From: JBKBMT01 sp046295655
GTDB lineage: Bacteria; Pseudomonadota; Alphaproteobacteria; Rhodobacterales; Rhodobacteraceae
Direction of reading: 5' to 3'
DNA: 64,000 nt
NCBI GenBank assembly: GCA_046295655.1
Contig: JBKBMT010000002.1
Location: 62,001 to 126,000 of the forward strand
Position 1 is the first letter of the stretch, and every line of letters starts with the position of its first letter. The position numbers and the translations under genes are program-made. Below are positions 47,414 to 55,857 of the stretch, one piece after another. The notes under the pieces were generated by a model. That model was given only the letters and a program-made list of their open reading frames with translations, ran no database searches and was not told the DNA's origin.

Positions 47414-48329
47414 GGCGCACACGCGAGCGGGTTTCGTCGCCCTGATCGGAGAGCCGAACGCGGGCAAGTCGACCCTGCTGAACCGGATGGTCGGGGCCAA
47501 GGTCTCGATCGTCACCCACAAGGTCCAGACGACGCGCGCGCGTGTCCGGGGCATCTGCATGGCAGGCGACGCCCAGATCGTCTTTGTCGATACGCCCGGC
47601 CTGTTCCGCCCGCGCCGGCGGCTGGATCGGGCGATGGTTGCCGCCGCATGGGGCGGGGCGGCGGATGCCGATATCGTCGTGCTTCTGGTCGAGGCCCATC
47701 GTGGCCTGACCGAGGGCGTCCAAGCGATCATCGACCGGCTGCGCGAGCAGTTGCCCGAGAGGACGCCGGTCGTCCTGGCCATCAACAAGATCGACCGCGT
47801 GAAGGCCGAGACATTGCTGCCGTTGACCGAAACCCTGAATGCGTCCTTCCCCTTTGCTCGCACCTTCCTGATCTCTGCCGAGAAGGGCCATGGGATCCAG
47901 GGTTTCCGCGACTGGCTGGCCGGGGCCCTGCCGGAAGGTCCATGGCTCTATCCAGAGGACCAGATCGCCGATGTGCAGTTGCGGACGATCGCCGCCGAGA
48001 TCACGCGCGAGAAGCTGACCCTGCGGCTGCACGAGGAGCTTCCCTATCAGCTGACCGTCGAGACCGAACGCTGGGAGGAGCGCAAGGACGGATCGGTGCG
48101 GATCGATCAGGTGGTCTATGTGGCCCGCGACGGGCACAAGGGCATCGTGCTGGGCAACAAGGGACAGACCATCAAGGCCGTCTCGACCGCCGCACGGACG
48201 GAGATCGCCGCGTTTCTGGACCGCCCGGTGCACCTGTTCCTTCAGGTGAAGCTGCGCGAGAACTGGCAGGACGAGGCCGAGCGCTATTCCGAGATGGGAC
48301 TCGACTTCCGCGACGGCGACGGGTGCTAG
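47406..48329 (+). CDS. era: GTPase Era
   Basis: GTPase needed for 30S ribosome maturation. The 307-residue protein has G1 GEPNAGKST at 15-23, G2-type TTRARVRGI, G3 DTPG, G4 NKID, and a C-terminal KH domain with VARDGHKGIVLGNKGQTIK. The ATG overlaps the last codons of rnc by eight bases. The rnc-era-recO order is conserved in relatives; here recO follows after DUF1491 and an inserted reverse gene. Confidence 0.97.
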   Translation: MDEAHTRAGFVALIGEPNAGKSTLLNRMVGAKVSIVTHKVQTTRARVRGICMAGDAQIVFVDTPGLFRPRRRLDRAMVAAAWGGAADADIVVLLVEAHRGLTEGVQAIIDRLREQLPERTPVVLAINKIDRVKAETLLPLTETLNASFPFARTFLISAEKGHGIQGFRDWLAGALPEGPWLYPEDQIADVQLRTIAAEITREKLTLRLHEELPYQLTVETERWEERKDGSVRIDQVVYVARDGHKGIVLGNKGQTIKAVSTAARTEIAAFLDRPVHLFLQVKLRENWQDEAERYSEMGLDFRDGDGC

Positions 48330-48368
48330 GCGGACGGGCGATCCGGCCGGAAGAGGAGGCTCCCACCG

Positions 48369-48698
48369 ATGGCGCGGCTGGCGGCGGAATTCTGGGTGCA
48401 GGCCTATCTGGCGCGGATCCAGGCCGAGGGGCTTGGCGCCTATCTGCTGGCGCGCGGCGATCCGGTGGCCGGGGCCGTCGTTGTGAAGTGCGCTTTCGGC
48501 GATGGTCGGGCGCGCGCGTTCCAGCGGGTGCAGGACCTGACCGGTGGTCGGCGCTGGGATGTGCTTGCGGAAGGGCCGGAGGCCGAGGTCGATGCGGCGC
48601 TGGTGCGTGCGCGCAGCCGCGACCCGGACCTGTGGCTGATCGAGGTCGAGGACCGGTCCGGCCTTGCGATGCTGGACGCACCCGGCCTGGACGATTGA
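48369..48698 (+). CDS. DUF1491 family protein
   Basis: A 109-residue protein with the DUF1491 pattern: RLAAEFWVQAYLARIQAEGL, then ARGDPVAGAVVVK, RVQDLTGGRRWDVL and a closing ARSRDPDLWLIEVEDRSG. The family is found between era and recO in Rhodobacterales; the function is not known. There is an AGGAGG ribosome site and a 39-base gap after era. It ends 22 bases before the convergent Pr6Pr gene. Confidence 0.9.
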   Translation: MARLAAEFWVQAYLARIQAEGLGAYLLARGDPVAGAVVVKCAFGDGRARAFQRVQDLTGGRRWDVLAEGPEAEVDAALVRARSRDPDLWLIEVEDRSGLAMLDAPGLDD

Positions 48699-48720
48699 CC
48701 CCGGAAGGTCTCACGGTGCA

Positions 48721-49311
48721 TCAACTGCGCCGAGGCGCCATCAGCAACAGCAGCGTGCCGAGAAGGACGAAGCCAGCGCTCATCCCGGCGATGTTGACCG
48801 CCACCCGCCCCCAGCCCAGGGCGCCCGCGTCGATGAACGGATATGGAAACCAGCCGGTTGACGCCCCCCGCGTCAGGGCATAGGCGCCATAGACGAGCGG
48901 CCAGACGAGAACCGCGGGAAGATCGGCCCAGCCTGCCCTCTCCGCCCCCCTCAGCCACCACGCCAGCGTGAGAAGCGGCACCACCGTGTGCAATCCCTGA
49001 TCGGCCCACCAGGCAAGACACGCAGGTGACCAGAGCCGTGCCAGGAGCAGATGGTAGATCAGACCAACCATCAGGATCGCAACCGTCAATGCCAGCGCCA
49101 CGGGCGCCCGAGGCGCAGTGCGACGCAGGACTGAGGCCCCGAGCACCAGCGCGACACCGACATTGGTGAGGATCGTGAAATATCCTGCCATCGCCCATGC
49201 CGCCGCCCCGACCCCGGCCATGCCGGGCACGTGCAGTGTCACGATGGCCTGCATCGTCAGCGAAACCGCCGCGACCAGCGCGGCCGCCGCCGCAAGATAT
49301 CTTGCCCGCAA
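48721..49311 (-). CDS. Pr6Pr family membrane protein
   Basis: A six-helix membrane protein of about 196 residues. Pr6Pr landmarks are MAGYFTILTNVGVALVLG, a central YHLLLARLW, WWADQGLHTVVPLLTLAWWL, and ALTRGASTGWFPYPFIDAG. The first helix starts before the first ATG of the frame, so I take a TTG at 49311; a start at an internal ATG (MQAIVTLHV) would cut this helix. The family has no known function. It is inserted on the reverse strand between DUF1491 and recO. Confidence 0.75.
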   Translation of the reverse strand: MRARYLAAAAALVAAVSLTMQAIVTLHVPGMAGVGAAAWAMAGYFTILTNVGVALVLGASVLRRTAPRAPVALALTVAILMVGLIYHLLLARLWSPACLAWWADQGLHTVVPLLTLAWWLRGAERAGWADLPAVLVWPLVYGAYALTRGASTGWFPYPFIDAGALGWGRVAVNIAGMSAGFVLLGTLLLLMAPRRS

Positions 49312-49404
49312 GTGCGATCGCCCCGTTCCTCGCGGCCGATGATCGCACAGGCGGCAGCTGGCGCAAGCCCTTGCAGCGGCCGCCCGTGGCGCGATACTTC
49401 CCGG

Positions 49405-50130
49405 ATGGAGTGGCAGGGCGAGGGCATCCTGCTTGCCGTGCGCCCGCATGGCGAGAGTGCCGCGATCATCGAGGTCATGACCCTTGCGCAGGGGCGCCAC
49501 AGCGGCGTCGTGCGCGGTGGAAGCGGGCGGCGCCTGGCGCCGGTGCTTCAGCCGGGGGCCCAGCTGGCGCTGACCTGGCGGGCCCGGCTGTCCGAACATA
49601 TCGGCGTCTTCACGGTGGAACCCTTGCGCCAGCGCGCCCCGGCCCTTCTGGGCGATGCGCGGGCCCTGGCTGGCCTGAGTTCGGTCTGCGCCCTGCTTGT
49701 CCGCGTCCTGCCGGAACGTGACCCGCATCCAGGCCTCTATCACAGCACGATCGGCCTTCTCGACCGGATCGGCGTCTCGCAGGGCTGGATGGCAGACTAT
49801 CTGCGATGGGAGCTGGCGCTGCTGGCCGATCTGGGCTTCGGTCTGGATCTCGAAACCTGCGCCGTGACCGGCAGCGCATCCGATCTCGCCTATGTCAGCC
49901 CGCGCACCGGTCGGGCGGTGGCACGCACCGCTGCCGGCGACTGGGCACCGCGTCTGCTGCCGCTGCCCGGATTCCTGACCGCCGAGGGCGGGCCGGAGGA
50001 ACCCGCCGCAGTGGCCGAAGGGCTGCGCCTGACGACCCATTTCCTCAACCTCGCGCTGGCCGCCGGTGGCGACGGGCGCAGCCTGCCGGAACCGCGGCTC
50101 CGCCTTGCCGCCCTGACGGCCCGCGGCTGA
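49405..50130 (+). CDS. recO: DNA repair protein RecO
   Basis: Mediator that loads RecA onto SSB-coated DNA in the RecFOR pathway. The 241-residue protein begins MEWQGEGILLAVRPHGESAA (OB-fold) and continues with the helical domain YHSTIGLLDRI and YLRWELALLADLGFGLDLETCAVTG. The cysteine zinc cluster found in some RecO proteins is only partly present (one Cys visible in ETCAVTG). The usual acidic loop is present near the C-terminus. Confidence 0.93.
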   Translation: MEWQGEGILLAVRPHGESAAIIEVMTLAQGRHSGVVRGGSGRRLAPVLQPGAQLALTWRARLSEHIGVFTVEPLRQRAPALLGDARALAGLSSVCALLVRVLPERDPHPGLYHSTIGLLDRIGVSQGWMADYLRWELALLADLGFGLDLETCAVTGSASDLAYVSPRTGRAVARTAAGDWAPRLLPLPGFLTAEGGPEEPAAVAEGLRLTTHFLNLALAAGGDGRSLPEPRLRLAALTARG

Positions 50131-50200
50131 GGGCTGCAATCGACCCGCACCTGTCGCGCGCGGGACAGACGGTCGCCACCAGCGCAGGTCGGATGCTGCC

Positions 50201-51409
50201 ATGGCGGTCCACCCGATCCCTGCCCCCGTCGCACGCCTGCCCGCCCGCGGGGCGCGCAGCTTTGCGCTGCTGTCGGGGCTGGAGGCCGGGGTGCGCGCCG
50301 CGCTCGTGTCGGTCCTGCCCCTGGAGATGTATCGGGCCTTCGGCGACGCGGGCACCGTGTCGGGGATCTACTTCGCGGTTGGCTGCCTGTCGTTGCTGGG
50401 CGGCCTTCTGGTGCCATGGCTCGCCTCGCGCCTGTCGCGCCGCTGGACCTATACTGCCGGGGCGATCCTGTTCATGACGGGCCATGCGGCCGGACTTGCG
50501 GGGGGGTCGATGATGGCCGTCGCAGTCCTCTGCAATGCACTGGGAACGGTCACGGTCTTCATCTGCCTCAACGCCTATGTGATGGACTACATCGCGCGGA
50601 CCGATCTGGGCCGGACCGAGACGCTGCGGATGTTCTATGGCGGCGCAGCATGGACCATGGGGCCGATCCTGGGCGTCCTGGCGCTGGAATGGTGGCGACC
50701 CCTGCCTTTCCTGATCGCCGCGGGCCTGGCCTGCATCCTGCTGGCGGTCTTCTGGTATCTGCGGCTGGGCAACGGCAAGCTCATTGCCCGTGCGCGGGCC
50801 CCGGCGCCCAATCCGCTGGCCTATCTTGCCCGGTTCGCAGCCCAGCCGCGGCTGGTCGTCGGCTGGACCTTCGCGGTCATGCGATCCTCGGCCTGGTGGG
50901 TGTTCGTGGTCTATCTGCCGATCTTTGCCGTCGAGGCGGGGCTCGACGCGCGCATCGGCGGCGCCTCGCTGTCGGCTGCGTCGCTTTTGCTCTTCACCAC
51001 GCCGGTCATGCTGCGCTGGATGCAGGCGCGTTCGGTCCGGCGGGCGGTCCGCACCGGATTTGCCGGGGCAGCCGCCTGCTTTGCCCTTGCGACGCTTGTC
51101 GCGCCGGTACCCGCCTTCGCCGTCGCGGCACTGCTGGCGGCGACGCTGTTTCTGGTCCTTCTGGACATCTCGGGCGGCCTGCCCTTCCTGATGGCGGTCA
51201 AGCCGTCCGAACGGGTGGAAATGGCCGCGGTCTATTCCAGCTTCCGCGACGTTTCGGGCATCGTCACGCCAGGCCTTGCGTGGCTGGTGCTGCTGGTCGC
51301 CCCGTTGCCGTGGCTCTTCGCGGCCATGGGGGCAGTGCTTGCCGGGTGCTGGGCGCTTGCCGGAACGCTCAATCCGCGGCTCGGAGCCCGCAGGGTGCCG
51401 CAGGCATGA
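50201..51409 (+). CDS. MFS transporter
   Basis: A 402-residue integral membrane protein with about twelve hydrophobic helices and a cytoplasmic loop near the middle (RLGNGKLIARARAPAPN). It has the usual repeat structure of the major facilitator superfamily, with a Gly/Ala-rich first half. The substrate cannot be told from sequence. It follows recO after 70 bases on the same strand and precedes a small cysteine-rich membrane-anchored protein by 31 bases. Confidence 0.85.
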   Translation: MAVHPIPAPVARLPARGARSFALLSGLEAGVRAALVSVLPLEMYRAFGDAGTVSGIYFAVGCLSLLGGLLVPWLASRLSRRWTYTAGAILFMTGHAAGLAGGSMMAVAVLCNALGTVTVFICLNAYVMDYIARTDLGRTETLRMFYGGAAWTMGPILGVLALEWWRPLPFLIAAGLACILLAVFWYLRLGNGKLIARARAPAPNPLAYLARFAAQPRLVVGWTFAVMRSSAWWVFVVYLPIFAVEAGLDARIGGASLSAASLLLFTTPVMLRWMQARSVRRAVRTGFAGAAACFALATLVAPVPAFAVAALLAATLFLVLLDISGGLPFLMAVKPSERVEMAAVYSSFRDVSGIVTPGLAWLVLLVAPLPWLFAAMGAVLAGCWALAGTLNPRLGARRVPQA

Positions 51410-51440
51410 CAAGCCCCCGACACCGTGCCAGACTGCCGCG

Positions 51441-52031
51441 ATGATCGAGGCTCTGGGCAGGCTGCCGCTTCGCGACTGGCTGATCGTCGCAGCCGGTCTG
51501 GGACTTGTCGCCGGGCTGGAGGTCACGAAACCGGGCGCCAGGGGCAACGGTCCGCTCAGCTTTCCGCGCGAGGCCGTGGTTCGCGACCTTGTCGCGCAGG
51601 CGCGCGACGAGGTGCAGGAACAGAACTTCCGCACGGAATTCGCCACCCGCGACTATTTCGGTGCCTTTGCCATTGCCCCGGATGGAAGCCACGCCTGGAG
51701 CTATGGCTATGGTACCATGGCGGCGGCGGAACAGGGGGCCTTGAGCCGCTGCGCGACCGTCGCCGAGAACTGCCGCGTGACCAGCATCCTCGTGCCCCGG
51801 GTCTGGAACGGAGAGGAGGACACGCTGTCCTGGCAGCAGGCGCAGCTTCTGGCCGAGGTGGCGGCGCAGTCGGGGCCGCGTGCGGTGGCGGTTTCGGCCG
51901 ATGGGGCGCGCGCGGCCGGGCACGGCCCGTTTGCCGAACGCGATGCGCTGTCAGGCTGCGACCGGGCACGCCAGACGGGATCGGGCTTGCCCGAACATCG
52001 CTGCCGGATCGTCGGGCTGTGGTCCGAGTGA
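51441..52031 (+). CDS. Hypothetical membrane-anchored protein with an internal repeat
   Basis: A 196-residue protein with an N-terminal hydrophobic helix (residues 13-27), probably an uncleaved anchor. The exported part contains two similar units: AFAIAPDGSHAWSYGYG... with a Cys pair, and AVAVSADGARAAGHGPFAER with a Cys pair. This suggests a duplicated fold resembling DUF4189-like small domains. The four cysteines would form one disulfide in each repeat. I do not recognise a function. It follows the MFS gene. Confidence 0.6.
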   Translation: MIEALGRLPLRDWLIVAAGLGLVAGLEVTKPGARGNGPLSFPREAVVRDLVAQARDEVQEQNFRTEFATRDYFGAFAIAPDGSHAWSYGYGTMAAAEQGALSRCATVAENCRVTSILVPRVWNGEEDTLSWQQAQLLAEVAAQSGPRAVAVSADGARAAGHGPFAERDALSGCDRARQTGSGLPEHRCRIVGLWSE

Positions 52032-52055
52032 GCCGGGCGCCGTCCCGGTCGGCGG

Positions 52056-53081
52056 TCACGCCCGCCCGGTGCCGACCAGGCTGGCCGCTGTCTGGCGGAC
52101 GGCCTCGTCCGCCGGCAAGAAATCGATACCCAGCAGGTCGCGGGCGCGCTGGTTCGAGACCTCGATACGTTTTCCCAGCGCCGGGGTGATCGTGCGAACC
52201 TCGGCATCGAACAGGCCAAGCAACCGGATCATCCAGTCCGGCGCGACACGGGTGCCGATCCGACGCTCGGGGTGGGCAGCCTTGAGGATGGATGCCATGT
52301 CGTGGAACCAGAGGAACCGCTCGGCGACGATGACCCGCTTCCCGGCGGTCTCCTCGCGTTCGAGCGCGCGCAGATGCGCGAGCGCGACATCGCGGACATC
52401 GACGACGGGAAAGCCGATCCTCGGCTGAAGAGGATCGCGCCCGGAGAGGATCCGTCGGATGGTGCCGATCGAGGTTCCCGCGTCGGAGCCGATCGGCGGG
52501 CCCATCACGAAGCCGGGCAGGATGGTGGTCAACGAGAGCGCTTGACCCTCTTCGGCCACGAAGTCCCAGGCGGCGCGCTCTGCAAGCGTCTTCGAGATCT
52601 CGTAGGGGGTGATCCCCGGCATCTCGGGATCGGACCAGTCGTCTTCGTCGCGGATGCTGCGCTGTTCAGGCAGGGCGCTGCGCATGACGGCGACGATCGA
52701 GGAGGTCAGGATCACCCGGCCCACACCTGAGCCATTGGCCGCGCGCAGCGCTCGGAGCGTGCCTTCGACCGCCGGACGGATGACGGCCTGCGGATCCTTC
52801 GGATCGGACATCGGAAAGGGCGAGGCGGTATGGATCACCGCATCGACCCCCTCCGCCGCTTCGGCCCAGCCGGCGTCATCCTCGAGATCGAGCGCGACGA
52901 AGCTCAGCCGCTCGACGTTCGAAGGATCGGCCAGATGCGGGCGCAAAGCTGCGCGCAACTCGTCGCCCCTGGCCGGATCGCGCAGCGACCCTCGCACGGC
53001 GTGTCCCGAATCGAGAAGCCGCAGCGCGATGTGCCGGGCGATGAACCCTGAAACGCCGGTCAGCAGCACGGCTCCGGGCAT
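52056..53081 (-). CDS. NAD(P)-dependent epimerase / dihydroflavonol-reductase-like SDR
   Basis: An extended short-chain dehydrogenase of 341 residues. The nucleotide-binding motif is GVSGFIARHIALRLL, and the active-site Tyr-x3-Lys is YEISK, with a preceding Ser in ILTSSIVAVM. The overall pattern (DLEDDAGWAEAAEGVDAVIH, then PFPMSDPKDPQ) is that of dihydroflavonol 4-reductase-type aldehyde or ketone reductases. The substrate is unknown. The ATG at 53081 has GGAG upstream; a GTG at 53093 is the alternative. It follows mcd on the same strand after 130 bases. Confidence 0.85.
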   Translation of the reverse strand: MPGAVLLTGVSGFIARHIALRLLDSGHAVRGSLRDPARGDELRAALRPHLADPSNVERLSFVALDLEDDAGWAEAAEGVDAVIHTASPFPMSDPKDPQAVIRPAVEGTLRALRAANGSGVGRVILTSSIVAVMRSALPEQRSIRDEDDWSDPEMPGITPYEISKTLAERAAWDFVAEEGQALSLTTILPGFVMGPPIGSDAGTSIGTIRRILSGRDPLQPRIGFPVVDVRDVALAHLRALEREETAGKRVIVAERFLWFHDMASILKAAHPERRIGTRVAPDWMIRLLGLFDAEVRTITPALGKRIEVSNQRARDLLGIDFLPADEAVRQTAASLVGTGRA

Positions 53082-53211
53082 GGCACGCTCCACCGTCGCG
53101 TGGCACGATAGCTCTGGTAGCGTAGCACAACCGGATGCAATTGACGAGTGCGGCGACAGACAGCCGCGCGGACGGGGCGGCAGCGGCCGCCACCTGCCTG
53201 TGGTGGGCGCG

Positions 53212-54894
53212 TCACTCCAGCAGGCGCCGCGCGATCACCTGCGCCTGGATCTCGGCCGCACCCTCGAAGATGTTGAGGATCCGCGCGTCGCACAGGATGC
53301 GGCTGATCTGGTACTCCAGCGCAAATCCGTTGCCGCCGTGGATCTGCAAGGCATTGTCCGCGGCCGCCCAGGCAACCCGGGCGCCCAGAAGCTTGGCCAT
53401 CCCGGCCTCCAGATCGCAACGCTTGTGGTGATCCTTCTGCCACGCGCTGAAATAGGTCAGCTGCCGTGCGATCATGATCTCGACCGCCATCATCGCGAGC
53501 TTGTCCGCCACCCGCGGGAACTCGATCAGCGGACGGCCGAACTGCACCCTGTCCTCGGCATATTTCAGACCGACCTCGAGCGCGTTCTGTGCAACCCCGA
53601 TGGCGCGCGCCGCCGTCTGGATGCGGGCGGATTCGAAGGTCTGCATGAGCTGCTTGAAGCCCTGCCCCTCGACTGCGCCCAGGAGGTTCTCGCCGCGGAC
53701 GCGGAAACCGTCGAAATTGACGGTGTATTCCTTCATCCCGCGATAGCCCAGCACCTCGATCTCGCCGCCCGACAGACCGGGATCGACAAAAGGATGGTCG
53801 TCGGTGCCCGGCGTCTTCTCTGCCAGGAACATGCTGAGGCCGCGGTAATCCGTGGTCCCCTCGATGGTGCGGGCGAGCACAGTCATCACATGGGTGCGCG
53901 CGGCATGCGTGATCCACGTCTTGTTACCGGTGATCACCCAGTCATCGCCGTCGCGCCGCGCCCGCGTGCGCAGGCTGCCGAGGTCGGACCCGGTGTTGGG
54001 CTCGGTAAAGACGGCGGTGGGCAGGATCGCGCCCGACGCCAACCCGGGCAGCCATTTCGCCTTCTGCTCGGGCGTGCCACCGCACAGGATCAGCTCTGCC
54101 GCGATTTCCGACCGGGTGCCCAGCGAACCGACCCCGATATAGCCGCGCGAAAGTTCCTCGGACACGACCACCATGCTGGCTTTCGAAAGGCCAAGCCCGC
54201 CGAATTCCTCGGGGATGGTAAGCCCGAAGACCCCGAGCTCGGCCAGATCCTCGATGACCCGCATCGGGATCAGTTCGTCCCGCAGATGCCAGTCATGCGC
54301 ATGGGGTGCCACCTTCTCGTCCGAGAAGCGCCGGAACTGGTCGCGGATCATCTCCAGCTCTTCGTCCAGGCCCGTGGCGCCGAAGGTGGCCCGGCCGTGG
54401 TTCTCGCGCATCAGCGCGACCAGCCGGGCACGCGCGGCGGTGCTGTTGGCGCCGGCAGTCAGGTCCGTAATCGCAGGTGTCTTCAGCGACGCCAGTGCGT
54501 CTGCCGAGAGGCCGAGGTCGGACAGGCGAAGGATCTCGCCCTGATTCATGGGGATGCCGCCCTCGATCTGCGCAAGGTATTCCCCAAAGCCGATCTGAAG
54601 GATCAGCGCCTCCATCTCGCCGAACCGGCCCGCCGCATCCAGCCGCCCGGCCCAGGCGCGCATCTGCCGCAGCGCCTCGACATAGGTTGCGAGCCACGCG
54701 AGCCCGTGCGCTGCGCGCTGGTCGCGGTCCATCAAGGCGGCAGACACCCTTCCGCCGGGCGCCAACCGCTCGCGCAGACGTGCCGTCGCGGTGTCGAGCA
54801 GGGCGGCGAGCGCCGGTATCGCCTCGTCGGTGCGGGCCAGCAAGCCGCTGATCAGCGCCGGTTCCATGCTTGCATCCTGCCCATCATGCGCCAT
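53212..54894 (-). CDS. mcd: (2S)-methylsuccinyl-CoA dehydrogenase
   Basis: A 560-residue acyl-CoA dehydrogenase with an N-terminal extension of about 170 residues that ordinary family members (about 380) lack. This extension contains AAHGLAWLATYVEALRQMR and GGIPMNQGEILR, which I recall from Mcd, the ethylmalonyl-CoA pathway enzyme that oxidises methylsuccinyl-CoA to mesaconyl-CoA. The FAD/acyl-CoA core follows (AVFTEPNTGSDLGSLRTRA; QIHGGNGFALEYQISR). AGGGGA precedes the ATG. Other pathway genes are not in this window. A general acyl-CoA dehydrogenase with an extra domain is the alternative. Confidence 0.78.
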   Translation of the reverse strand: MAHDGQDASMEPALISGLLARTDEAIPALAALLDTATARLRERLAPGGRVSAALMDRDQRAAHGLAWLATYVEALRQMRAWAGRLDAAGRFGEMEALILQIGFGEYLAQIEGGIPMNQGEILRLSDLGLSADALASLKTPAITDLTAGANSTAARARLVALMRENHGRATFGATGLDEELEMIRDQFRRFSDEKVAPHAHDWHLRDELIPMRVIEDLAELGVFGLTIPEEFGGLGLSKASMVVVSEELSRGYIGVGSLGTRSEIAAELILCGGTPEQKAKWLPGLASGAILPTAVFTEPNTGSDLGSLRTRARRDGDDWVITGNKTWITHAARTHVMTVLARTIEGTTDYRGLSMFLAEKTPGTDDHPFVDPGLSGGEIEVLGYRGMKEYTVNFDGFRVRGENLLGAVEGQGFKQLMQTFESARIQTAARAIGVAQNALEVGLKYAEDRVQFGRPLIEFPRVADKLAMMAVEIMIARQLTYFSAWQKDHHKRCDLEAGMAKLLGARVAWAAADNALQIHGGNGFALEYQISRILCDARILNIFEGAAEIQAQVIARRLLE

Positions 54895-54926
54895 GTTCGG
54901 TCCCCTGCGATCTATCCTGACGGTGC

Positions 54927-54955
54927 GAGATAGGTCGTTTGCAGGTGCAGCGCAA
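54927..54955 (-). promoter_or_regulatory. Sigma-70-like promoter for mcd
   Basis: On the reverse strand TTGCGC (54955-54950) and TATCTC (54932-54927) are 17 bases apart. Transcription would start near 54920 and give a 26-base leader with an AGGGGA ribosome site before the mcd ATG. The -35 overlaps a TTGC-N9-GCAA dyad, which may be a regulator site. Confidence 0.5.
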
Positions 54956-55072
54956 CATTAATTCGCTCGGCAACCGATGCACGCATGAAAGTGTCGCGCG
55001 GTTCGGCCGATCAGAGGCCGTGCGCAGCCTTCCCGGTTGGGCTATCGGTTGACCCGAAACAGGGGAATCGCA

Positions 55073-55843
55073 GTGGAATACATTCAGGGCGGCCTGCCGG
55101 CCGTTGCGTTCTGGGCGGCATGCGGGATCGCGCTGTTTGCAGGATTCGTGAAGGGCGTCGTGGGCTTTGCGATGCCGCTGATCATGATTTCCGCCTTCGG
55201 ATCGTTCATGCCTCCCGAAACCGCGCTTGCCGGTCTGGTGGTCGCGACCCTGACCACGAACCTGCATCAGGCACTGCGGTGGGGCGGCCGTGCGGCATGG
55301 GAGACGGTCGCGACCTATCGACGGATGATCCTGGCCCTGGTGGCGGGGATCTTCGTGTCCGCCCCCTTTGTCGCGATCATGCCGCAGGCGCTGCTGTTCG
55401 CCCTGATGGGCGTCCCGATCGTGGCATATGCCGCGGTGCAGCTTGCCGGGCGAAGCCTTGCCCTGCCGATCGGCAACCGGCGCCGGGCGGAATACGGGCT
55501 GGGTGCGATAGGCGGGCTGTACGGCGGACTTTCCGGCGTCTGGGGACCGCCGGTTCTTGTCTATCTGCTGTCCGTCCGCGCAGGCAAGGCCGAGGCCGTC
55601 CGGGTTCAGGGCGTGGTGTTCCTGATCGGAATGATCGCCTTCGCCGGCGCGCATCTGGCGAGCGGTGTCCTCAACGCGACGACCCTGCCGTTTTCCGCCG
55701 CGCTGGCGATACCGGCGGCCCTGGGCATGATCGCGGGCTTCCGCGTCCAGGACCGGCTGGACGCAGAGCGGTTCCGGTGGTGGACCCTCGCCCTTCTGCT
55801 GCTGACCGGCCTGAACCTTGTCCGGCGCGCGGTTCTGGGCTGA
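55073..55843 (+). CDS. TSUP/TauE-SafE family permease
   Basis: A 256-residue integral membrane protein with about eight hydrophobic helices, the TSUP fold of anion exporters. The repeated pattern FVKGVVGFAMPLIMIS and YGGLSGVWGPPVLVYLLS gives the characteristic Gly/Pro-rich re-entrant segments. Substrates in the family include sulfite, sulfonates and organic acids; this one is unknown. A GTG at 55073 with AGGGGA upstream is preferred over a TTG at 55037. It is divergent from mcd. Confidence 0.82.
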   Translation: MEYIQGGLPAVAFWAACGIALFAGFVKGVVGFAMPLIMISAFGSFMPPETALAGLVVATLTTNLHQALRWGGRAAWETVATYRRMILALVAGIFVSAPFVAIMPQALLFALMGVPIVAYAAVQLAGRSLALPIGNRRRAEYGLGAIGGLYGGLSGVWGPPVLVYLLSVRAGKAEAVRVQGVVFLIGMIAFAGAHLASGVLNATTLPFSAALAIPAALGMIAGFRVQDRLDAERFRWWTLALLLLTGLNLVRRAVLG

Positions 55844-55857
55844 GCGGCGGGGCAATG

